A DNA stretch of 13,680 bases from CAYNYI01 sp964401455. GTDB taxonomy: Bacteria; Fibrobacterota; OXYB2-FULL-49-7; CAYNYI01. Both the position numbers and the translations under genes were made by a program. Below are positions 1-5,950 of this stretch, piece after piece. Numbering within the stretch: the stretch's first letter is position 1; each line of letters begins with the position of its first letter. Below the pieces are notes generated by a model. The model was given only the letters and a program-made list of their open reading frames with translations. It made no database searches and was not told where the DNA came from. The DNA lies in the NCBI GenBank assembly GCA_964401455.1, contig CAYNYI010000078.1, positions 1 through 13,680 on the forward strand, given 5' to 3'.

Positions 1-61
1 CAGCAATGGTTTGGTCCACTCCCGATGTGCCTCCGGTTAAAAGGCAGGTTTTGATCTTCAT
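1..61 (-). CDS. Short-chain dehydrogenase/reductase, N-terminal fragment
   Basis: Only the first 20 codons lie in the window; the gene runs off the left edge. The translation begins MKIKTCLLTGGTSGVDQTIA. A short beta strand followed by TGGTSG is the Rossmann-fold dinucleotide-binding start of classical short-chain dehydrogenases, which bind NAD(P)(H) through the TGxxxGxG loop. In this copy the third glycine position reads Asp (GVD rather than GVG or GIG), which is unusual and may alter cofactor binding. An in-frame ATG at 88 would add nine residues (MTKKPDHNK). I prefer 61 because it gives the usual short lead into the first strand, but neither start has a strong ribosome binding site. The substrate cannot be guessed from so little. 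Family assignment is fairly sure; exact start is not. Confidence 0.6.
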   Translation of the reverse strand, partial: MKIKTCLLTGGTSGVDQTIA

Positions 62-65
62 CTTA

Positions 66-149
66 TTATGATCCGGCTTCTTTGTCATATTCTTTAGCCA
101 TACGGTCCCATATCGAGGCTTCTTCTGAAAGACGGAGATTGTTTTCCAT
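66..149 (-). CDS. 27-codon ORF resembling a truncated methyltransferase N-terminus
   Basis: This minus-strand reading frame starts with ATG at 149 and ends in two consecutive TAA codons, 4 bases upstream of the dehydrogenase ATG at 61. It encodes a peptide containing EEASIWDRMAKEYDKEAGS. The pattern W-D-x-M-A-x-x-Y-D is what I would expect at the extreme N-terminus of class I SAM-dependent methyltransferases. The domain that should follow is absent, because the next gene begins directly. It may be the relic of a methyltransferase removed by deletion, a short leader peptide, or a chance ORF. There is no convincing Shine-Dalgarno sequence before the ATG. The resemblance is from memory of the family, so confidence is low. 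Confidence 0.3.
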   Translation of the reverse strand: MENNLRLSEEASIWDRMAKEYDKEAGS

Positions 150-195
150 GGGAATTAAACTAATTATCTATATATTTCATGTAAAGAGATTTCTG

Positions 196-224
196 TTGAA
201 CCCCCGCGGTTATGATTATATATT
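196..224 (+). promoter_or_regulatory. Putative sigma70-type promoter for the small gene at 232
   Basis: TTGAAC at 196-201 is separated by 17 bases from TATATT at 219-224. These match the -35 and -10 consensus at 4 of 6 and 5 of 6 positions with ideal spacing. Transcription would start near 230-232, essentially on the ATG of the next gene, so the message may be leaderless. This is prediction from sequence only. Confidence 0.45.
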
Positions 225-231
225 TACTTTC

Positions 232-597
232 ATGAACAGCTTTATCAAACAGGCCGCGGCTTCCTTCGCCGGCATATCAGACAGGCTCACCGGCTCGTGG
301 ACTACAAAAGCGGCTTTAAATTCCAGAATAGAGGAATACGGACAAATGCTCGATCTTAAAATTGATTCTGAAAAAAAACAGATCACCGCTAAAATACTTT
401 TGAACGGTGAAAAAGAACCCTTCAGAATAGCGGTAGACGGTTATGAATTATGGAAGGATGGCGATAAAGCATTTCTCAGGATAAATAGCGCCGGGGCCGA
501 CAGGCAATGGTTAAACACCCTTCTCAAAAATTATGTTTCCGGAAAAAGTTTTCCGATTCCGGCCGAGGCCGGAGGGGTGGCGGAGAGTATACTTTAG
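232..597 (+). CDS. Small protein of unknown function (121 residues)
   Basis: I do not recognise a named family. The protein is predicted soluble, with a short helical N-terminus (FIKQAAASFAGISDRL), then alternating beta-rich segments (LDLKIDSEKKQITAKILLNGEKEPFRI and a following strand pair) and a C-terminal WLNTLLKNYVSGKSFPIP segment. There is no signal peptide, membrane helix or Cys pair. The reading frame is open further upstream to 82, but residues before 232 look like translated intergenic DNA and would overlap the divergent leftward genes, so I start at ATG 232. No ribosome binding site precedes it. A later in-frame ATG at 346 does have one (GAGGA at 331-335) and would give 83 residues. 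The gene stands apart from the signalling block, which has its own promoter downstream. It is probably a real gene because the C-terminal half is compact and coherent. Confidence 0.6.
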   Translation: MNSFIKQAAASFAGISDRLTGSWTTKAALNSRIEEYGQMLDLKIDSEKKQITAKILLNGEKEPFRIAVDGYELWKDGDKAFLRINSAGADRQWLNTLLKNYVSGKSFPIPAEAGGVAESIL

Positions 598-675
598 ATA
601 CTTTTTTGCTTTATTGTACCGTTCCAGGTCTCTTTTCAGATAATATCTCTCTTAGCCCATCTATTTTTTATTCTA

Positions 676-704
676 TTGAATATCTTTACGGATTTTTGTA
701 AAAT
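676..704 (+). promoter_or_regulatory. Putative sigma70-type promoter of the signalling operon
   Basis: TTGAAT at 676-681 is followed by a 17-base spacer and TAAAAT at 699-704. Spacing is ideal and each hexamer matches consensus at four or five of six positions. Transcription would begin near 711, giving a leader of about 48 bases before the GTG start at 759. It is the only good promoter I see before six same-strand genes. Confidence 0.55.
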
Positions 705-747
705 AGATTTAAATTGAATATTACGTTTTTTGTTACAAAGTGTCCGA

Positions 748-753
748 AGGGGA
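748..753 (+). promoter_or_regulatory. Ribosome binding site that fixes the GTG start at 759
   Basis: AGGGGA lies 5 bases before GTG 759. The frame is open from TTG 714, but that codon lies only about 3 bases from the predicted transcription start and has no ribosome binding site, so 759 is preferred. Confidence 0.6.
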
Positions 754-758
754 ATGTT

Positions 759-2198
759 GTGTCAAAAAATAAGGAAACATATTCTGGTTTAGCCGCCGAC
801 AGTTACTCGATGGAAAGAGAATTAAGGTTTTCAAGAGCTGTTTTTAACATTGCTTCATGTTTTGTTAAAACTGAAAATCTCGATAAAATAATTAATATGG
901 CTCTTAGAGAGCTTGGGGTTGCATGCGGAGCGGACAGGGCATACCTTTTTCTTTTCCGGAATGATACTGAATTGATGGACAATACTCATGAATGGTGCAG
1001 AGAAGGGGTTAAGCCCGAAATGGAAAATCTTCAGGCATTTCCTTTTACTGCGGTTCCCTGGTATATAAATGAGCTGAGGTCCGGAAAACTTATTAATATC
1101 GAAAATGTTGAAAAACTTCCTGAAGCAGCCTCTCTCGAAAAAGATGTTCTCAGATCCCAGAATATAAAGTCTCTTTTAGGCCTTCCCGTTTTATTTCAAG
1201 GCGTTTTAAAAGGATTTGTCGGACTTGATAATACCAGTGAAGACCACCCCTGGCAAAACAAAAGCGATAAGATTTTGGGTGTCGCGTCAGAAATAATCAG
1301 TTCAGCCATTTTAAGGGATGAGGACCGGAAGCAGCTTATTAAAAAAAACCACAAGCTCGAGAATGCATACGATGAAATAAATAAAACACAGGTTAAGCTT
1401 GTGCATTCCGAGAAACTCGCAGGGATCGGGCAGCTCGCCGCCGGAATTGCCCACGAAATTAATAATCCTGTGGGTTTCGTATCCAGTAATTCTACCGTTC
1501 TGAAGAAATACATAGATAAAATGATATCCATAATAAACACATATCGTTCTCGAAAAGGCCGGGAAATTATAGCAGCAGAAGAAAAAAAAATGAAAATCGA
1601 TCATATACTTGATGATGTGCGGGGACTTGTTGATGAGAATATAGATGGTCTTTCAAGAATTGCGGAAATAGTGAATAATCTGAAAAATTTTGCCAGAATT
1701 GATCAGACTGAAGAAATGGAGGCGACTAATATAAATGACGGGATCAAAAGCGCTCTTTTAGTGGCCAGAAATGAGTTGAAATATTGCGCTGAAGTGGAGA
1801 CTGACTTTGGCGATATTCCAGAAGTCATGTGTCATGCGAGCGAAATAAACCAGGTCTTTCTTAATATACTTGTCAACGCTGCCCATGCGATAAAATCAAT
1901 GAGTCTTGAGCAAAAGGGACTTATAGAAGTCAGAACTTACCGCGATGGGGATTATGTATGTTGTTCAATACGCGACAGTGGTTCGGGTATTCCCCATGAT
2001 ATCAGGGATAAAATTTATAATCCTTTCTTCACGACAAAGCCCCCTGGAAAGGGCACCGGGCTTGGTCTTAACATTTCTTATGATATAATTATTAATAAGC
2101 ATCAGGGTGAAATTAACCTTAATACTGAAGAAAATAATGGGACCGAGTTTATTGTCATGCTTCCGATAAATCGGGATTTTAATGAAAACATTGTATAA
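759..2198 (+). CDS. GAF-domain sensor histidine kinase (soluble)
   Basis: This 479-residue protein should autophosphorylate on His and pass phosphate to a receiver, most simply one of the two regulators downstream. Residues about 26-185 form a GAF-like sensor (NLDKIINMALRELG, then ADRAYLFLF, then LLGLPVLFQGVLKGFVGLDN). A helical linker follows. The dimerisation/phosphoacceptor box is GIGQLAAGIAHEINNPVGF, with the acceptor at about His232. The ATPase domain shows the N box (LNILVNAAHAIK), G1 (DSGSGIP), F box (NPFFTTKPPG) and G2 (GTGLGLNIS), so it looks active. There are no transmembrane segments, so it should sense a cytoplasmic signal. The catalytic core is closely related to that of the next gene, 25 bases downstream, suggesting a tandem duplication with different sensor modules. 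The GTG start at 759 is chosen for its ribosome binding site and leader length. Ligand unknown. Confidence 0.9.
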   Translation: MSKNKETYSGLAADSYSMERELRFSRAVFNIASCFVKTENLDKIINMALRELGVACGADRAYLFLFRNDTELMDNTHEWCREGVKPEMENLQAFPFTAVPWYINELRSGKLINIENVEKLPEAASLEKDVLRSQNIKSLLGLPVLFQGVLKGFVGLDNTSEDHPWQNKSDKILGVASEIISSAILRDEDRKQLIKKNHKLENAYDEINKTQVKLVHSEKLAGIGQLAAGIAHEINNPVGFVSSNSTVLKKYIDKMISIINTYRSRKGREIIAAEEKKMKIDHILDDVRGLVDENIDGLSRIAEIVNNLKNFARIDQTEEMEATNINDGIKSALLVARNELKYCAEVETDFGDIPEVMCHASEINQVFLNILVNAAHAIKSMSLEQKGLIEVRTYRDGDYVCCSIRDSGSGIPHDIRDKIYNPFFTTKPPGKGTGLGLNISYDIIINKHQGEINLNTEENNGTEFIVMLPINRDFNENIV

Positions 2199-2223
2199 CT
2201 CAAAGATTGAGAGATGTAATTAA

Positions 2224-3822
2224 TTGATTGCGCCGGGAAAAAAACAAATTGATGATAGATTTAGGCTTTTTTATGAATCCTCTAAGGACGCGATTATGAC
2301 CATAGAACCGCCTGGCTGGCGGTTTACTTCCGGTAATTTATCCGCGGTAAAATTGTTCGGAGTCGGGTCTGAAAAGGATTTCGTTAAATATGCTCCATGG
2401 CAGCTTTCTCCTGAATATCAGTCTGACGGGAGAAAGTCATCCGGAAAAGCAAAAGAAATGATAGAGACTGCGATTCTTAACGGGAGCAACTTTTTTGAGT
2501 GGAGACACAGAGATCTATCAGGGAAAGAATTCTTCGCCTCTGTTTTATTGACTAAAATGGAACGTGAAGAAGGGCCTGTATTGCAGGCTACAGTGAGGAA
2601 TATTGAAAGACAGAAGCAAATTGAGAATGAGCTGCGTGAAAGTGAGAAAAAATTCAGATTGCTTGCCGAATCATTGCCTCTCGCAGTCTTTCTTATGGAT
2701 GAGAATAATAAGCTGATTTACACTAATTCAATATGGGACCGCATCTTTGAGATACATCTGCCTGAAGAGTTGATTGAGAACTGGCATGATTTTATTCATC
2801 CGGACGAAAAAGAAAAAATTATCAGCGATTGGAACGAATCGAAAGAAAACCAGAATACATCATATTCCAGTAAATTCCGGATTATTTCCGCTAATAAACG
2901 TATAAAATGGGTCAGCGCAAGTATGTCCGTCCTGATGACAGATGACGGAATATTCTTGACAGGTACCATGGAAGATATTACAGAACAGAAAGAAGCGGAA
3001 ATCCGGTTGAAAAACGCTGAGTTCCAACTAATGCAGTCAGAAAAAATGGCCGGGATAGGTCAGCTGGCTGCAGGGGTCGCTCATGAGATTAATAACCCGG
3101 TCGGTTTTATTTCCAGTAATATGTGTACGCTTGAGAAATACCTTTTAAAAATAAGCGAAATGATTTTTGTATACAGGAAATATTCGGATTCTGAAGAAGT
3201 CAGGGATAGAGAAAGGCAGCTGAAAATTGATTTTATTCTGGAGGATATAATCGGATTGATTAAAGAAAATAAGGACGGACTTGGCCGCGTTATTGAAATC
3301 GTTAAAAATCTGAAAAATTTTTCAAGAATAGATTCGGTTGATAAATATGAGGAAACCGATATAAACCAGATTATAAAGGATACCCTGAATGTTGCCAGAA
3401 ATGAGATTAAATATGTTGCCGATGTAAAAACCCATTTTTCCGATATAGAAAAACCGTTATGTAATACAGGCGAAATCAGTCAGGTCTTTCTTAATCTGAC
3501 AGTCAATGCCGCGCAGGCGATTAAATCGGATAAAAAAGAGGAAAAGGGAGAGATATTAATTAAAACATATCAGAATAACGAAAATGTCTTTTGTGAATTT
3601 TCGGATAACGGTCCGGGCATTCCTGATTATGTTCTGGTAAGAATTTTTGAACCCTTTTTTACGACAAAAGAGGTCGGAGCGGGTACCGGGCTTGGTTTGA
3701 GCATTTCATATGATATAATCGTAAACAAGCATAAAGGTAACATAGTTGTGGAGAGCCGTGCAAAGCACGGCACGAAATTTACTGTTTCAATACCAAAAAA
3801 GAGGGCTTTCCCGTATGAATAA
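2224..3822 (+). CDS. PAS-PAS sensor histidine kinase (soluble)
   Basis: The product is a 532-residue cytoplasmic kinase. PAS domain 1 spans about residues 11-128 (FYESSKDAIMTIEPPGW, then APWQLSPEYQSDG and the FFEWRHRDLSGKEF strand). PAS domain 2 spans about 140-258 (FRLLAESLPLAVFLMDENN to MEDITEQKEAE). The phosphoacceptor region GIGQLAAGVAHEINNPVGF places the His at about 287. The ATPase motifs are intact: LNLTVNAAQAIK, DNGPGIPD, EPFFTTKEVG and GTGLGLSIS. There are no membrane helices. The start is TTG 2224: the first PAS domain begins ten residues later, the next in-frame Met lies inside it, and GAGAG sits 10 bases upstream. The stop overlaps the next start by 8 bases, indicating translational coupling to the receiver-HDOD gene and making that protein its most likely partner. 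PAS ligands cannot be told from sequence. Confidence 0.9.
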   Translation: MIAPGKKQIDDRFRLFYESSKDAIMTIEPPGWRFTSGNLSAVKLFGVGSEKDFVKYAPWQLSPEYQSDGRKSSGKAKEMIETAILNGSNFFEWRHRDLSGKEFFASVLLTKMEREEGPVLQATVRNIERQKQIENELRESEKKFRLLAESLPLAVFLMDENNKLIYTNSIWDRIFEIHLPEELIENWHDFIHPDEKEKIISDWNESKENQNTSYSSKFRIISANKRIKWVSASMSVLMTDDGIFLTGTMEDITEQKEAEIRLKNAEFQLMQSEKMAGIGQLAAGVAHEINNPVGFISSNMCTLEKYLLKISEMIFVYRKYSDSEEVRDRERQLKIDFILEDIIGLIKENKDGLGRVIEIVKNLKNFSRIDSVDKYEETDINQIIKDTLNVARNEIKYVADVKTHFSDIEKPLCNTGEISQVFLNLTVNAAQAIKSDKKEEKGEILIKTYQNNENVFCEFSDNGPGIPDYVLVRIFEPFFTTKEVGAGTGLGLSISYDIIVNKHKGNIVVESRAKHGTKFTVSIPKKRAFPYE

Positions 3823-5017
3823 GTCCATACTCTTTGTCGATGATGAGCAAGATATTTTGAGCGCCTTGAAGAGGCTTTTTTTCGACCTTGATTTTGAGAC
3901 TTACTTTGCCAATGGGGCAAATGAGGCTTTTAAAATTTTGGAAAAAGAAAAAATAGACATGGTTGTCTCAGATATAAAAATGCCTGAGATAAACGGTCTT
4001 GATTTTCTAAAGTATGTCAGAAGAAAGTATCCTTCCATAATAAGGATCGTCATCAGCGGATATGCGGAAAAAGAAGTCATGTTGAAGGTAGTTGTAGGAG
4101 GAGTAGCGAAATCATATATATGCAAACCATGGGATAATGATTCATTGATTTCGGAAATTAATCATATATTCAGTTCGTATGAGTCGGCAAACGACAAATC
4201 TGTAATGGATATTGTCGGGGAGATAGAAGAACTTCCGGTAATGCCTTATGTTTACAGAAAGATTCTCTCTCTTATAGAAGAGGACAAGGGTATTACTGAA
4301 ATCTCGCATTATGTAGAAAAAGAACCCGGCTATGCCGCCAAAATTCTGAAGATAGTAAATTCGGCTTTTTACGGCGTATCGACAAGTTCTGTTAAGCAGG
4401 CTATAGTATATCTCGGGCTTAATACCCTGAAGGATGTAATACTCAGCACAGAAACCTTCAACAGCTTCAGCAAAGATCTTAAAGACAGGAGTATGGTAGA
4501 CGAAATCTGGTGCCATTCCGCATTGAGCAACAAGATACTTCACGGGGCTTATCCGGAGCTTTACAAGAAGAAAATTCCCGAGGAATTCGCTTCCGCCGGA
4601 CTGCTACATAATGTCGGACAGCTTATATTTCTGAGATACTTTACCGATAAATACCAAATTGTTTACAGAGAGTGGCGTAAGAAACCTGAAAAACCCATCT
4701 GTGCTATGGAAAAAATTGTGTTCGGGGTATGCCATACAAAACTGGGGGCGTATCTCCTGGATTGGTGGAATCTGCCTTCTACTCTTACCGACTCATGTCT
4801 TTATCATCACGGTCCATTCAACGAAAATCTTCAGAAAGGCGAAATTATGACACTTATATATATGGCCGATATTTTTTCGTGGAACCGCATTCTAAAAAAT
4901 GATATAATAAAACCCAGTGATGAAGCTATTTCAATATTAGGAACACGCTCGAAAGAATTGTGTACTGTTATGCATGAAATAGCTGCAAAAACAAGATTAA
5001 GTCCCTTTTATAAATAA
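3815..5017 (+). CDS. Response regulator with receiver and HDOD domains
   Basis: The protein has 400 residues. The receiver (1-120) has the acidic pair D9-D10, the phosphoacceptor D53 in VVSDIKMP, S81 in VISGYA and K104 in CKPWD, so it should be phosphorylatable. An HDOD domain follows (about 133-345), recognisable from ELPVMPYVYRKILSLI, VEKEPGYAAKILKIVNSAFYG, ASAGLLHNVGQL and HTKLGAYLLDWWNLP. HDOD domains are HD-superfamily relatives usually used as protein-interaction or regulatory modules. Here the HD dipeptide reads His265-Asn266, so phosphohydrolase activity is unlikely. There is no DNA-binding domain. ATG 3815 lies inside the end of the PAS kinase gene with GAGGG 9 bases upstream. The frame is open back to 3746, but that part overlaps kinase coding sequence and precedes the receiver strand. 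Gene order suggests it receives phosphate from one or both upstream kinases. Confidence 0.9.
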   Translation: MNKSILFVDDEQDILSALKRLFFDLDFETYFANGANEAFKILEKEKIDMVVSDIKMPEINGLDFLKYVRRKYPSIIRIVISGYAEKEVMLKVVVGGVAKSYICKPWDNDSLISEINHIFSSYESANDKSVMDIVGEIEELPVMPYVYRKILSLIEEDKGITEISHYVEKEPGYAAKILKIVNSAFYGVSTSSVKQAIVYLGLNTLKDVILSTETFNSFSKDLKDRSMVDEIWCHSALSNKILHGAYPELYKKKIPEEFASAGLLHNVGQLIFLRYFTDKYQIVYREWRKKPEKPICAMEKIVFGVCHTKLGAYLLDWWNLPSTLTDSCLYHHGPFNENLQKGEIMTLIYMADIFSWNRILKNDIIKPSDEAISILGTRSKELCTVMHEIAAKTRLSPFYK

Positions 5018-5021
5018 CCCG

Positions 5022-5031
5022 GGAGGGGGGG
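5022..5031 (+). promoter_or_regulatory. Very strong G-rich ribosome binding site
   Basis: GGAGGGGGGG ends 4 bases before the GTG at 5036 and includes a run of seven G (5025-5031). The purine-rich block supports GTG as the true start and predicts efficient independent translation of the second regulator. Confidence 0.65.
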
Positions 5032-5035
5032 AGAA

Positions 5036-5947
5036 GTGAAACACCGGATACTTTTTGTAGATGACGAAGAGAATATTCTCACAGCCTTAAAGCGCGTATT
5101 GTTTGATGAGGATTATGAGATGGTCTTTGTGAACAGCGCAGCGGAAGGGCTCGAGGAAATTAAAAAGAAATGTGTTAGTGTGATTGTTTCGGATATGCGA
5201 ATGCCTGTAATGGACGGAATCCAGTTTCTTGGGAAGGCGCGTGACATTTGTCCTGATACGGTAAGGATAGTACTTTCCGGATATTCAGATATTGATTCGA
5301 TAATGAGTGCCGTTAATGAGGGCAAAATATGGAGATATATAACAAAACCATGGGATGATAATGATTTCAAGGTTACACTTAAAAATGCTGTGGAATTTTT
5401 TGAGCATAGTTTTGAACGCAGAAGATTGCTGGAGGAACTCAAAGAAAAAAACAATGAACTTGAAAGCATGAACCGTCTTCTTGAGGAGAAAGTCAAGGCA
5501 CGGACATGGCTCTTAAATGAACGGACGGTCATACTTAAAATGATTCTTGATAATGAAAGCATCGACAAAGTTGTCCGGAAACTTTTTGAAATAATTAAAA
5601 GTATTACCGGAGCCCGGAATATATGGTTTAAAGTGCCTTTTTTAAATAACGTATACTCACATTCCGGGTTGGAAATTCCCGCAGAAATCGATAGCATTGA
5701 GATTTCCGAGATGACTGAGAGTGCTCCGGCCCATACCGGAAAATATTCAGCATTATTATTAAAACGCTCCGGCGATACGCTCGGCGCAGTCTTTCTGGAA
5801 AAGATTAAAAGTGAAGAGTCTGCCGAAATCGAGGAAAACCTTAAGAGTTTTACAGCAATAGTAAGCCTGGTCCTTTCTCAGCATAAATTTGTCAGAGAAA
5901 CCCCGAAACTTCTTGATGATATTTCCGGTTTAATGAAAGATCTCTAA
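5036..5947 (+). CDS. Response regulator: receiver, coiled coil and GAF-like C-terminus
   Basis: This 303-residue protein opens with a receiver (1-120) related to that of the preceding HDOD regulator: FVDDEENILTALKR, phosphoacceptor D53 in VSDMRMP, VLSGYSD and the KPWDD lysine motif. A strongly charged helical segment (about 125-165, LLEELKEKNNELESMNRLLEEK) probably forms a coiled coil and dimerises the protein. The remaining 140 residues contain a weak GAF-like pattern (KVVRKLFEIIKSITGARNIWF and SGDTLGAVFLEKIKSEE) but no catalytic motif, HD domain, GGDEF or DNA-binding helix. Output is therefore probably through protein contacts or small-ligand sensing. The GTG start follows a strong ribosome binding site. 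The stop lies 3 bases before the FapA gene, so the two should be made together. The GAF call is tentative; the receiver call is firm. Confidence 0.85.
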   Translation: MKHRILFVDDEENILTALKRVLFDEDYEMVFVNSAAEGLEEIKKKCVSVIVSDMRMPVMDGIQFLGKARDICPDTVRIVLSGYSDIDSIMSAVNEGKIWRYITKPWDDNDFKVTLKNAVEFFEHSFERRRLLEELKEKNNELESMNRLLEEKVKARTWLLNERTVILKMILDNESIDKVVRKLFEIIKSITGARNIWFKVPFLNNVYSHSGLEIPAEIDSIEISEMTESAPAHTGKYSALLLKRSGDTLGAVFLEKIKSEESAEIEENLKSFTAIVSLVLSQHKFVRETPKLLDDISGLMKDL

Positions 5948-5950
5948 ATT

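Larger units (their letters stand above)
598..758 (+). other. Intergenic region before the signalling block
   Basis: This 161-base AT-rich stretch holds the promoter at 676-704 and the ribosome binding site at 748-753 of the first kinase gene. I see no clear hairpin terminator for the small gene upstream and no convincing coding frame. The plus-strand frame running through 507-701 is an out-of-frame shadow. Confidence 0.5.

Noticed and set aside
714..758. TTG at 714 as the start of the GAF kinase
   Set aside because: It sits about 3 bases after the predicted transcription start, has no ribosome binding site, and adds 15 residues with no domain; GTG 759 has AGGGGA upstream.
4142..4543. 133-residue minus-strand frame opposite the HDOD gene
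   Set aside because: Fully inside a real gene on the other strand and without a start signal or recognisable motif.
5025..5031. Run of seven G before the GTG at 5036 as a phase-variation switch
   Set aside because: The run is short and lies within the ribosome binding site, not in coding sequence; slippage by one base would barely change spacing. Kept only as a strong ribosome binding site.
5113..5697. 194-residue minus-strand frame opposite the second response regulator
   Set aside because: Antisense to a well-supported receiver protein; composition is Leu/Ser-rich as expected of a reverse shadow, with no recognisable domain.
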